Origin: Phaeovulum vinaykumarii
GTDB taxonomy: Bacteria > Pseudomonadota > Alphaproteobacteria > Rhodobacterales > Rhodobacteraceae
NCBI RefSeq assembly: GCF_900156695.1
Contig: NZ_FTOM01000002.1
Span: 372,001-436,000, forward strand
DNA length: 64,000 nt
Direction: 5' to 3'
A model generated the notes under the pieces. It was not told the DNA's origin and searched no databases. It saw only the letters and a list, made by a program, of their open reading frames with translations. Shown piece by piece: positions 46,942 through 54,446 of the stretch (positions are counted from its first letter, which is position 1; each line of letters begins with the position of its first letter). A program made the translations under genes and the position numbers.

Positions 46942-47540
46942 TTGCCGCCGGCAAAGACCAGCGGTGCACGCGCCGCCCCCAGCGCCACGCGCGTCACGCG
47001 GCCGATGATGATCGTGTGATCGCCGCCGTCATGGCGCGCCTCGGTGGTGCAGTCAAAGCGCACCAGAGCGTCGGCCAGATGCGGCACGCCATCCTCGCCC
47101 GCGCGCCAGGCCAGACCGTCAAAGCCCGCCCCGCTGGAGGAAAAGCGCGCGCACAGCGCCTGCTGCTCGGCGCCCAGCACATGGATCGAAAAGGCGGGGG
47201 CAGCGGCGAAATGGACATGCCGCAGCGACGCCCGCGCCGCCGACCACAGCACCAGCGGCGGATCGAGCGACACCGACGCGAAGCTGTTGACCGTGATCGC
47301 CAGCGGCGCGCCCTCGGGGGCGCAGGCATCGGGGGCGGCACGCGCGGTCACGATGGTCACCCCGGTGGCAAAGCGCCCCAGCGCCGCCCGCAATGCGCGC
47401 GGATCGGCCGGATCGGGCGCAAAGGTGGTTTCGGCATGGCTCTCGGCCCGGTCGAGCGCGGCGCCGATCGCCTGCCCCTCGTCCTGGGCGCGGGCTCCGG
47501 GGGTCGACGCAGTCCTGCGGGCGGTGTCGCGCTGGCTCAC
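46905..47540 (-). CDS. Flavin reductase family protein (FMN-binding split barrel)
   Basis: 211 residues from a GTG with AGGAGA 6 bases ahead (47547-47552); the frame is open to 47639 but without a site. The flavin reductase-like core LRAALGRFATGVTIVTAR and LAITVNSFASVSLDPPLVLW is the HpaC/DIM6 signature, and GDHTIIIGRVTRV follows. It supplies reduced FMN or FAD to an unknown monooxygenase. The first 50 residues are a poorly conserved extension. The C-terminus HFVSDQPDD is unusual in that its codons recur three times beyond the stop. Divergent from the TetR gene. Confidence 0.88.
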   Translation of the reverse strand: MSQRDTARRTASTPGARAQDEGQAIGAALDRAESHAETTFAPDPADPRALRAALGRFATGVTIVTARAAPDACAPEGAPLAITVNSFASVSLDPPLVLWSAARASLRHVHFAAAPAFSIHVLGAEQQALCARFSSSGAGFDGLAWRAGEDGVPHLADALVRFDCTTEARHDGGDHTIIIGRVTRVALGAARAPLVFAGGKFGHFVSDQPDD

Positions 47541-47681
47541 GAGGGGTCTCCTGCTGTCGGTTCGGGATATCGGTTCCACCGTCTGCCCGCCGAATGGGCA
47601 GCTTGCGCACAGACATAGCCGATGGCCTTGCCAAGGCAACCCTGCGCGTCCGGCCTGCGGCGTAAGGCCGGTGTAATTCTA

Positions 47682-47747
47682 CCCATTTTTGCTTGTCCTT
47701 GCTTAGGGGTGGTGTCTATCTACGCCCATTATTGCTGGTATACCGGC
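47682..47747 (+). promoter_or_regulatory. Direct repeat and palindrome ahead of the TetR-family gene
   Basis: CCCATTTTTGCTTG (47682-47695) and CCCATTATTGCTGG (47725-47738) are near-identical and 43 bases apart. The second overlaps GCTGGTATACCGGC (47734-47747), a 14-base near-palindrome. They lie 23 to 88 bases ahead of the TetR start, in the gap shared with the divergent flavin reductase. Likely operator or promoter elements; not proven. Confidence 0.4.
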
Positions 47748-47769
47748 GCAGCTTCAGAAAGCAGGTAGG

Positions 47770-48411
47770 ATGGGCGAGACGCGTATTCGTCGCGGCCGCA
47801 AGTTTGGTCAGGTTCTCGAGGGCGCGCGCGAGATATTCCTGCGCGATGGCTTCGAAGGGGCCAATGTCGACGAGATCGCGCGCGCCGCACAGGTCTCGAA
47901 GGCGACGCTCTACAGCTATTTCCCGGACAAGCGGCTTCTCTTCATGGAGGTGGTGCGCGTGGAATGCGCCCATCTGGCCGATGCCGCGGTCGAATTGACC
48001 GACGTCAATGCTGCGCCCGAAGACGTGTTGACCCGCGCGGGCGGGCGCATCGTCGATTTCATCATGTCGCCCTTTGGCCGGGCAATCTATCGCCTCAGCG
48101 TGGCCGAAAGCGACCGGTTCCCCGAATTGGGGCGTCGATATTACGAATCGGGCCCGCTTCTGGTGCGCGCGCGTCTGGTCGGCTATCTCCAGGCGGCCGT
48201 CGCGCGGGGCGAGCTGGAGATCCCCGATCTGGATCTGGCCGCCGATCAGTTCGCCGAGATGTGCCGCGCCAACATCCAGCTGCGTGTGGTTCTGGGGATC
48301 GACGAGGTCAGCGCGGCAGACCGCGCCCGCACGATTGCCGGCGCCGTCGAGGTGTTCCTTGCGCGCTATCGCGTGCGCCCGCCGCACCCGGTCGAGACGA
48401 TCGAGCCCTGA
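47770..48411 (+). CDS. TetR/AcrR-family transcriptional regulator
   Basis: 213 residues. The N-terminal HTH spans about residues 13-60 (REIFLRDGFEGANVDEIARA, QVSKATLYSYFPDKRLLF). The C-terminal region (AIYRLSVAESDRFPELGRRY) is of the AcrR/TetR_C type seen in regulators of efflux or envelope stress. An AGGTAGG site precedes the ATG. It is divergent from the flavin reductase, and converges on a cation efflux gene; either could be a target, as could itself. Confidence 0.9.
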   Translation: MGETRIRRGRKFGQVLEGAREIFLRDGFEGANVDEIARAAQVSKATLYSYFPDKRLLFMEVVRVECAHLADAAVELTDVNAAPEDVLTRAGGRIVDFIMSPFGRAIYRLSVAESDRFPELGRRYYESGPLLVRARLVGYLQAAVARGELEIPDLDLAADQFAEMCRANIQLRVVLGIDEVSAADRARTIAGAVEVFLARYRVRPPHPVETIEP

Positions 48412-48462
48412 GAAAATCGACGCCCGAGAACCCCGCGCCGCACGGGCAGGCCCGGGGGGCGT

Positions 48463-49353
48463 TCAGGGCTGCGCGGGATCGGTCTTGGCGACATCCTGAT
48501 GCACGATGACATAGGCGCCGGGGTGGCGTTCGAGGATCTGCGCCTTCAGCCGGGCGGCGGTGGCATGCGCCTGGCGCAGCGGCTGGTCGCCGTCCAGCTC
48601 GATATGGATATGCACGAACAGCCGGCTGCCGGCGGTGCGCGTGCGCAGGTCGTGAAAGCCGCGGATCTCGGGGATGGCGCGGGCCATCTCGGCCACGCCA
48701 GCCACGATCTTCGGGTCGGCGGTCCGGTCCATCAGCGCGTCCCAGGCGGCGCGCCCGATCCCCAGCGCGCCGCGGCCCATCCACAGCGCCGCCAGCGCCG
48801 CGATCACCGCATCGACCCGCGTCAGCCCGAACCGGTCTGACAGCCATAGCGCCAGGATCGCCCCCGCGGTCGGGATCAGGTCGCCCAGGTAATGCAGCCG
48901 GTCGGCAGCCACCACGCGGTTGCCGGTGCGCCGCGCCACCCTCGTCTGCCAGGCGACCAGCGCCCCGGTCAGCACCACCGACACCACCATAACCGTGATG
49001 CCGGCCCCCTGCGCCGTCAGAGGTTCGGCCGTGCCCAGAAGACGCCCGGCGGCGGTCCACAAGATCACCCCCGCCGAGACCAGCACCAGCGCCGCCTGCG
49101 CCAGCGCGGCCAGATCCTCGGCCGAGGAATGGCCGAAGGCGTGGTCGTCATCGGCGGGGCGGGCGGCATAGAGAATGGCCAGGACGGCGCCCAGCGACAC
49201 CATCAGGTCCATGGCGCTGTCGGTCAGCGAGGCCGCGATCGACAGCGCCCCGGTGATCCACAGCGCCCAGAGCTTGAGCCCCACCAGAACGGCCGCCACC
49301 AGCACCGAGGCCAGCCCCGCCGACAGGTTCAATCTGTGCGTCTGTGTGCTCAT
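48463..49353 (-). CDS. Cation diffusion facilitator (FieF-like metal efflux)
   Basis: 296 residues with about six transmembrane helices in the first 210 residues and a C-terminal cytoplasmic metallochaperone-like domain (LFVHIHIELDGDQPL). The metal site residues are in LTDSAMDLMVSLG (DxxxD) on helix 2 and ADDDHAFGHSSAEDLAAL between helices 2 and 3, matching the FieF/CDF family for Fe2+/Zn2+/Mn2+. The exact metal cannot be told. Stop faces the TetR stop 51 bases away. Confidence 0.92.
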   Translation of the reverse strand: MSTQTHRLNLSAGLASVLVAAVLVGLKLWALWITGALSIAASLTDSAMDLMVSLGAVLAILYAARPADDDHAFGHSSAEDLAALAQAALVLVSAGVILWTAAGRLLGTAEPLTAQGAGITVMVVSVVLTGALVAWQTRVARRTGNRVVAADRLHYLGDLIPTAGAILALWLSDRFGLTRVDAVIAALAALWMGRGALGIGRAAWDALMDRTADPKIVAGVAEMARAIPEIRGFHDLRTRTAGSRLFVHIHIELDGDQPLRQAHATAARLKAQILERHPGAYVIVHQDVAKTDPAQP

Positions 49354-49683
49354 GATCCCCCCGGATCGTCCGCATCAGTGGATCGGTCCCCACGGGTGGC
49401 CGCGGGGCCGGCGGCGGGCGCGCCGGACACGCCTGATAGCGCCGCCGGGCCGCCATGGCCAGAGCTGTTCGGGGCCAAAGCGATCGGGGCCAAAGCAGGT
49501 CGGGGCCAGAGCAGATCGGGGCCAGAGGTGATCGCGCCAGGGCCATCCGCGGCCCGAGCCTATCCCAAGCGCCCCGCCTTCGGGCGCACATGTCCGTGCG
49601 CGGGCCTGGCGCCGATGTCGCAGGGCCGCGCCGGATCGGGTTGGTCGGATCGGGCCGGGTCGGGTCGGGCGGGGGGGGGGGCG
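49354..49683. other. Gene-free stretch with short tandem repeats and an 11-G run
   Basis: This 330-base gap separates the CDF start from the SH3-like gene's stop. It holds four copies of TCGGGGCCA(A/G)AG starting at 49469, 49484, 49500 and 49516 (about 16-base period), then G-rich GGTCGG-type runs, then an uninterrupted run of 11 G at 49671-49681. Any CDF promoter must be here; I cannot place it. Confidence 0.7.
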
Positions 49684-50439
49684 TCAGTCGCGGATCTCGT
49701 CGGGGTCCACGCCCCACAGCACGTCCTTGCGCACCCATCCCTCTTCGCCCTGGGCGCTGATCTCGCACCAGTCGAGGTTGCATTCGCCCAGCCGGCCCAC
49801 GGTGCCGCGTTCGGCCAGCGCCACCACCTGCGCGCGGATATCGGGGCTGCGCAAAAGCCGCACGCCGTCGTCGGTCACGACCGCCGTGCGCACGCCAGAC
49901 AACAGCGAATAATGCACCCAGCCGCCGGCGCCGTCGCGGTCTTCGACACGGCGCCAATGGCCGTATTCGCCGGTCACCCGCAGCGGCATGCCGGGATGGC
50001 GGAACACCCAGTCGATGCGATGCGACAGAGACGGGCCGCGCCGGGCGTTGCCCTCCGATGTCTTGAGCGAGACATAGCGCGGGATCGGCAGGTTGGTGAC
50101 GGCACCGCGGCTGCCGGGCCGGGCCGGCGGCGGCGCGCGGCGCGCGGATGTGGCCGTTTCGGGGGTTGCGGTTTCGGGGGGCGCCGTTGCCGCGGCGTTC
50201 GGGTCACTCTCGTCCGGGGCGGCCTCTTCGGGGGCCTCGTCCTCGGGGTCTTCGGTCGTGTCCTCGATCACGGTCGCGTCATCGGCGGCGGCCTCCCCGG
50301 CCGCGTCAGTGCCCCCCAGCGCCGCGGCCAGGCTGGGCAGATCCCGCGGCGCGTCCTGCCGGTCCGCGCCCAGCGTCATCAGCCACGCCACCACCCCCAG
50401 CGCCGCTGCGCCGCCCAGATAGAATCGGATTCTTCTCAT
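49684..50439 (-). CDS. SH3-domain protein, membrane-anchored or exported
   Basis: 251 residues from the ATG beginning MRRIRFYLGG; the frame is open to 50562 without a better start. A single N-terminal hydrophobic segment (about 7-22) is a signal or anchor, followed by an acidic, Pro/Thr/Ala-rich linker to about residue 120. Two bacterial SH3-like modules follow (YVSLKTSEGNARRGPSLSHR, WVHYSLLSGVR; then DGVRLLRSPDIRAQVVALAE, GWVRKDVLWG). Probably a periplasmic protein that binds cell-wall material. Divergent from the dehydrogenase gene. Confidence 0.85.
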   Translation of the reverse strand: MRRIRFYLGGAAALGVVAWLMTLGADRQDAPRDLPSLAAALGGTDAAGEAAADDATVIEDTTEDPEDEAPEEAAPDESDPNAAATAPPETATPETATSARRAPPPARPGSRGAVTNLPIPRYVSLKTSEGNARRGPSLSHRIDWVFRHPGMPLRVTGEYGHWRRVEDRDGAGGWVHYSLLSGVRTAVVTDDGVRLLRSPDIRAQVVALAERGTVGRLGECNLDWCEISAQGEEGWVRKDVLWGVDPDEIRD

Positions 50440-50606
50440 GACTGTCCGTTCGTTTGCCGGGGCGTCGTCCGGGCCCCTGCGCCGCCCTGGCGCCCGCCGC
50501 GGGGACGTCTGCCTGATCTTCCTGCCTTGCCGGGGCTTGTGCCCTCGCGCGTTGCGGTCCACTTTGCCAGCAAGAGACCCGACAGGGAAGAGAGGAGAGC
50601 CCCGTC

Positions 50607-51593
50607 ATGCCCGCCCCGCGCCTGAGTGTTGTCCTGACGCGACGCCTGCCCGAAGTCGTCGAGACCCGGATGAAGGAACTTTTCGATGTCGAACTGCGCG
50701 AGGGCGACCAGCCCATGACCCGCGAGGAACTGGCCGCGGCGATGCGCCGGGCCGATGTCCTTGTGCCGTGCGTCACCGACCAGATCGACGCCAACCTGCT
50801 GGCCCAGGCGGGCGAGCGGCTGAAGCTTGTCGCCAATTACGGCGCCGGGATCGACCATATCGACGTGGCCACGGCGCGGATGCGCGGCGTGCTGGTGTCC
50901 AACACCCCCGGCGTCGTGACCGAGGACACCGCCGACATGACCATGGCGCTGATCCTGGCCGTGACCCGCCGCATCCCCGAGGGCCTGGCCGTCATGCAGG
51001 CCGGCAAATGGGAGGGCTGGGCCCCCACCGCCTTCATGGGCGGGCGCGTCGGCGGCCGGCGGCTGGGTATCCTGGGTATGGGCCGGATCGGGCAGGCGGT
51101 GGCCCGCCGGGCGCGCGCCTTCGGCATGCAGGTCCATTACCACAACCGCCGCCGCCTGCGCCCCGAGATCGAGGCCGAGCACGAGGCGACCTATTGGGAA
51201 AGCCTCGACCAGATGGTCAGCCGGATGGATGTCATCTCGGTCAACTGCCCGCACACGCCCTCGACCTATCACCTGCTCAACGCGCGCCGGCTCAAGCTGC
51301 TGAAGCCCAGCGCGGTCATCGTGAACACCTCGCGCGGGGAGGTCATCGACGAGAACGCCCTGACCCGCGGCCTGCGTGCCGGCGAGATCGCGGGGGCGGG
51401 GCTCGACGTGTTCGAGCACGGCCACGAGATCAACCCCCGCCTGCGCGAACTGCCCAATGTCGTGCTGCTGCCGCATATGGGTTCGGCCACGGTCGAGGGC
51501 CGCGTCGAGATGGGCGAGAAGGTGATCATCAACATCAAGACCTTTGCCGACGGGCACCGGCCGCCGGATCTGGTGGTGCCGGGGGTGATGTGA
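50607..51593 (+). CDS. D-2-hydroxyacid dehydrogenase (glyoxylate/hydroxypyruvate reductase-like)
   Basis: 328 residues. NAD(P)-binding loop GILGMGRIGQAVARRA sits near residue 152; the catalytic Arg is in NYGAGIDHID-downstream SVNCPHTPST/NTSRGEVID, and the His is in LLPHMGSAT. This is the GyaR/GhrB-type layout. Substrate is probably glyoxylate or hydroxypyruvate but could be another 2-oxoacid. GAGAGGAGAG lies ahead of the ATG. The stop overlaps the GNAT gene start by 4 bases (GTGA). Confidence 0.9.
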   Translation: MPAPRLSVVLTRRLPEVVETRMKELFDVELREGDQPMTREELAAAMRRADVLVPCVTDQIDANLLAQAGERLKLVANYGAGIDHIDVATARMRGVLVSNTPGVVTEDTADMTMALILAVTRRIPEGLAVMQAGKWEGWAPTAFMGGRVGGRRLGILGMGRIGQAVARRARAFGMQVHYHNRRRLRPEIEAEHEATYWESLDQMVSRMDVISVNCPHTPSTYHLLNARRLKLLKPSAVIVNTSRGEVIDENALTRGLRAGEIAGAGLDVFEHGHEINPRLRELPNVVLLPHMGSATVEGRVEMGEKVIINIKTFADGHRPPDLVVPGVM

Positions 51594-52033
51594 CCCCGCC
51601 GCGGCTGTCCCCTTTCGGCGCCGCGCATGTTTCGGCGGCGCGCGCGCTCTGGGCGGGGATGGCGGGCGTCTGTCTCGATGCCGCCGACAGCCCCGAGGCG
51701 CTGGCCGCCTTCCTGAGCCGCAATCCCGGCCTGTCCTTCGTGGCCGAGGCCGACGCGGGGCTGGTCGGCACGGTGCTGGCGGGCCACGACGGGCGGCGCG
51801 GTGCGCTTTATCACCTGGCGGTGGCGCCCGCGGCGCGGCGCATGGGCACGGGACGGGCGCTGGCCCTGGCGGCGATGGCGGCGCTGGGCCGGGCGGGGAT
51901 CGCCAAGGTCCATATCCATGTGCTGGCGGATAATGCCGCGGGGCTGGCCTTCTGGGCGGATCTGGGCTGGCGAGGCCGGCCCGAGATGGTGCTGATGTCC
52001 GCGCCGACACCCGCACCAGAGCGGCTGGCCTGA
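51590..52033 (+). CDS. GNAT-family N-acetyltransferase
   Basis: 147 residues from a GTG overlapping the dehydrogenase stop, so the two are coupled. The acetyl-CoA binding region is LAVAPAARRMGTGRALALAA near residue 80, followed by KVHIHVLADNAAGLAFWADL and LGW, the GNAT C-terminal signature. Substrate unknown. No ATG is available near the 5' end, so the GTG is the only sensible start. Confidence 0.85.
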   Translation: MTPPRLSPFGAAHVSAARALWAGMAGVCLDAADSPEALAAFLSRNPGLSFVAEADAGLVGTVLAGHDGRRGALYHLAVAPAARRMGTGRALALAAMAALGRAGIAKVHIHVLADNAAGLAFWADLGWRGRPEMVLMSAPTPAPERLA

Positions 52034-52152
52034 GCGGGCCGGTTTGAGCGGGCCAATCCAAGCGGGGGAGAGATCCGCGCGCGCCGCGTTCGCGGGCTGT
52101 TCCGGTCTCGGCGGCAATCCCCGCGCCGTCGCGCGGGCGATGACCGTGCGCG

Positions 52153-52181
52153 TTGAAGATTTGCCGGGTTTCTGTTAACCT
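52153..52181 (+). promoter_or_regulatory. Possible sigma-70-type promoter for the small exported protein
   Basis: TTGAAG (52153-52158), a 17-base spacer and TAACCT (52176-52181) lie about 90 bases ahead of the gene at 52273, in an AT-richer part of a 239-base gap. Matches are partial. Confidence 0.35.
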
Positions 52182-52272
52182 TTACGAGTCTGGTCGGGCG
52201 CTGCGGATGGGGCCGCAGGGGGGCGTTTCCGACCGGCCAAGAGGTCCACATCCACCCGAGGCACGAGCATAA

Positions 52273-52572
52273 ATGAAACGAACCCTTCTCGCCCTGCTGC
52301 TGACCGGAATTTCCGCCCCCGCAGCCTTTGCCGGGCCCATCGACGGCGCCTGCATGCGCGCCGGACGGGCCAATGACCCGGCGCTTTGCAAATGCATCCA
52401 GCGCGCGGCTGATCTGACGCTGACCCGCGCCGACCAGCGCCGCGCGGCCGGCTTCTTCAAGGATCCGCACAAGGCGCAGGAGGTCCGCCAGTCCGACCGC
52501 GCCAGCGATGCGGCCTTCTGGCGGCGCTACCGCAATTTCGGCGACACCGCCGAAGCCTATTGTGCCCAATAG
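52273..52572 (+). CDS. Small exported Cys-containing protein conserved in Rhodobacteraceae
   Basis: 99 residues with a clear signal peptide (MKRTLLALLLTGISAPAAFA). The mature part has four Cys (GACMRAG, LCKCIQRAADL, EAYCAQ) and a helix-rich DQRRAAGFFKDPHKAQEVRQ segment. Homologues, as I recall, are short periplasmic proteins sometimes labelled arginine transporter without support; function is unknown. The disulfide pattern suggests a compact secreted fold. A strong terminator follows 38 bases later. Confidence 0.8.
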   Translation: MKRTLLALLLTGISAPAAFAGPIDGACMRAGRANDPALCKCIQRAADLTLTRADQRRAAGFFKDPHKAQEVRQSDRASDAAFWRRYRNFGDTAEAYCAQ

Positions 52573-52610
52573 GGTGCAACGCCCCGGCCACCGGGACCGG
52601 GGCAGCGACG

Positions 52611-52640
52611 AGAACGGGCACCCCGAGGGGTGCCCGTTCT
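52611..52640 (+). terminator. Hairpin terminator after the small exported protein gene
   Basis: AGAACGGGCACCCC pairs perfectly with GGGGTGCCCGTTCT, leaving a 2-base centre. The downstream T run is short. The convergent copper chaperone gene ends 46 bases away, so it could serve both strands. Confidence 0.7.
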
Positions 52641-52686
52641 GCGTTTGAAGACGGCGCCGGGCCGCATGCGCGATGCGCAGGCGGGC

Positions 52687-53181
52687 TCAGTTGGCGGGCA
52701 TGCCCATGCCCATGCCGGGCTTGGCGCCGTTCATCATGCCCATGGGGCGGTTGCGCGACAGATCCACCGGCACCTCGACGACGACATCGCCGGCGTGCTC
52801 GAAGGTCAGCGTGACCGGCACCACCGTGCCATCCTCGAGCGGGCCCTTCAGGCCCAGGAACATCACGTGATCGCCCCCGCGCTTGAGCGCGCGCGTGCCA
52901 TGGGCCGGCACCGGGAAGCCGTCCTCGACCTCGATCATGCGCATGACGCCATTGGCATCCGAGATATGGGTGTGCAGCTCGACCCGTTCGGCCACGTCGG
53001 CATGGGCGGCGATCACGCGGTCGTCGCGGTCGGTGGTGTTGACGATGGTCATGAAGGCGGCCCCGGAATTGGCCATCATCGAGGAGACGATGGCATAGGG
53101 GTCGTTGAATTCGAAATCGGCGGCATGGGCGCCGCCGGCAAGGGCCGCCAGGGCAGCGGCGGTCAGAAGGAAGCGTTTCAT
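52687..53181 (-). CDS. Periplasmic copper chaperone PCu(A)C family
   Basis: 164 residues from the ATG at the signal peptide MKRFLLTAAALAALAGGAHA. The PCu(A)C fold shows the copper ligands: Met in MIEVE-preceding VMRM, His in VELHTHISDANGV, and His/Met in GGDHVMFLGLK. These proteins deliver Cu(I) to cytochrome oxidase CuA. The C-terminal tail is Met-rich (NRPMGMMNGAKPGMGMGMPAN), an extra potential copper-binding segment. Downstream member of a two-gene unit with the DUF2946-like gene. Confidence 0.9.
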   Translation of the reverse strand: MKRFLLTAAALAALAGGAHAADFEFNDPYAIVSSMMANSGAAFMTIVNTTDRDDRVIAAHADVAERVELHTHISDANGVMRMIEVEDGFPVPAHGTRALKRGGDHVMFLGLKGPLEDGTVVPVTLTFEHAGDVVVEVPVDLSRNRPMGMMNGAKPGMGMGMPAN

Positions 53182-53213
53182 CTGGTGCAATCCGTCTTGG
53201 AAAGGGGGCTGGC

Positions 53214-53579
53214 TCAGGCGAAGGGAGCGCCACCACCGGGCGGACCGCGCGCGCGGGGCAAGGTGGCGCGCCGCGCGCGGACAAGGTGCGGGGCCGGGGG
53301 CGCAAGGCGCTCCACCCGGCCTTCGGGACGCATGAAGACGACAGGCGGCGCATCGAGCGCGGCCATCAGACCCAGCACCATGTCGGGACAGATGTGGACA
53401 GGCCCGACCGGATCGCCGTTCGCGTCGACGGTGATGGTCGAGAAGCCGTAGCCCGTGCAGATCACGATCTCGCCCGCGGCCCGCGTCTGGCCTCGGGCGA
53501 CCGCCATCGTGAGGCTGGTCGCGCCGAGCACGAGCGCGAGGAGAAGCGTGAACAGGGTTCGGGCCGGGCGCCACATCAT
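53214..53579 (-). CDS. Small exported protein, DUF2946-like, upstream of copper chaperone
   Basis: 121 residues with an N-terminal signal (hydrophobic 8-25). The mature part has IVICTGYGFSTITVDANGD and VHICPDMVLGLMAAL; two Cys with nearby His and Met suggest metal binding, reminiscent of DUF2946 proteins that sit with copper genes. The C-terminal 40 residues are Arg/Pro-rich. The gene ends 32 bases ahead of the PCu(A)C start. The family call is moderate. Confidence 0.7.
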   Translation of the reverse strand: MMWRPARTLFTLLLALVLGATSLTMAVARGQTRAAGEIVICTGYGFSTITVDANGDPVGPVHICPDMVLGLMAALDAPPVVFMRPEGRVERLAPPAPHLVRARRATLPRARGPPGGGAPFA

Positions 53580-53687
53580 GGCAACACTCTAGCCCAGGCA
53601 CGGCCGGAGAAAAGCGGAATCTGCGCGGAATGTCGCAGGGGTGCGCGGTTGGGGCGCGTGTCCGGGGCGCGCGGTTGGGGCGCGGGC

Positions 53688-54380
53688 TCAGGGGTGGCGC
53701 GGGGGGCGCCATCCGGCGGCGCGCGCCGCGCGTTCCGAACAGAACCAGCGTTCGCCGCGGGCAGTGTCGATCCGGGTCGCGGCATAGGCGCGGGTGCCGG
53801 GCAGGTGATAGATGCGCCCGCGCGCCGAGATGTTGCCCTTGATCGTGCAGCCGTTCCCGCCCGAGACCGAGGCGGGGGCCGGGGCGGAGTTCGAGGCCGC
53901 AGCCGGGGTGGCGGCCAGCCGGTCGCCGCGGCGGAAGGCCTCGGGGCGCAGCGCCGGTCCGGCCCAGACCCCGCGGCGGGCGGCGCGCGCACGCGCCTCG
54001 GCGCCCAGATAGGCGCGCGAATAGCGGGCATAGGCAAAGGCGGCGCCGCTTTCGACCAGCGCCGCGCCCACGTCCTGACCTGTCGCTGTCCGGCAGCGCG
54101 CCACCAGCCGGTCATAGCGGTCCCGGTCGCGGCCCTCGCAGCGCAGGCCGCGGGCGCTGAGCTGGCGCAGCGCCGCGGTGGCCGCGCGCCCGCAATCCCA
54201 GGTCCGGCCGGCCGCGTCGCGGCAGCGCTGCGCGCCCTCGGGGGCGTCGATGCCGAAAAGCCGGATGCGGGTGCCGGAAAGCTCGATCGTGTCGCCGTCG
54301 ATCACCCGCGGCACACCCGACGGCCCGGCCAGAGCGGCGCCGGGGGACAGGAAAAGGAGCAAAAGAAAGACCCGCAACAT
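53688..54380 (-). CDS. Thermonuclease (SNase)-family secreted nuclease
   Basis: 230 residues. Signal peptide of about 18 residues (MLRVFLLLLFLSPGAALA). The SNase core is at about 22-140, with RVIDGDTIELSGTRIRLFGIDAPE (Asp, Arg and Glu in place) and the second catalytic Arg in RYDRLVARC. The C-terminal region from about 175 (CTIKGNISARGRIYHLPGTR, WFCSERAARAAGW) is an extra domain common in alphaproteobacterial SNases. The start ATG lies inside an 11-bp stem (54371-54396) that also looks like a terminator for betA. Confidence 0.88.
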   Translation of the reverse strand: MLRVFLLLLFLSPGAALAGPSGVPRVIDGDTIELSGTRIRLFGIDAPEGAQRCRDAAGRTWDCGRAATAALRQLSARGLRCEGRDRDRYDRLVARCRTATGQDVGAALVESGAAFAYARYSRAYLGAEARARAARRGVWAGPALRPEAFRRGDRLAATPAAASNSAPAPASVSGGNGCTIKGNISARGRIYHLPGTRAYAATRIDTARGERWFCSERAARAAGWRPPRHP

Positions 54381-54396
54381 GGCTTCATGTTGCGGG
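54361..54396 (-). terminator. Hairpin overlapping the nuclease start codon; candidate betA terminator
   Basis: On the minus strand CCCGCAACATG pairs perfectly with CATGTTGCGGG around loop AAGC, followed by TCTTTCTTTT. It begins 51 bases after the betA stop. The right arm contains the ATG of the nuclease gene. Confidence 0.65.
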
Positions 54397-54446
54397 TTGC
54401 GTGGGGCGCGTCAATACATCTTGTGGATGATGGTGAATCTGTCGCG

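Noticed and set aside
46754-46969. 71-codon minus-strand frame with an 11-residue repeat
   Set aside because: It is the tandem 33-bp array read in another frame, overlapping the reductase 3' end, with no ribosome-binding site.
53640-53687. Short GCGCGGTTGGGGCGCG repeat pair near the nuclease gene
   Set aside because: Only two imperfect copies in very GC-rich sequence; not distinguishable from composition bias.
53182-53712. Long frame fused upstream of the PCu(A)C gene
   Set aside because: The true start is at the signal peptide at 53181; the upstream part overlaps the DUF2946-like gene in another frame and is Arg/Pro-rich.
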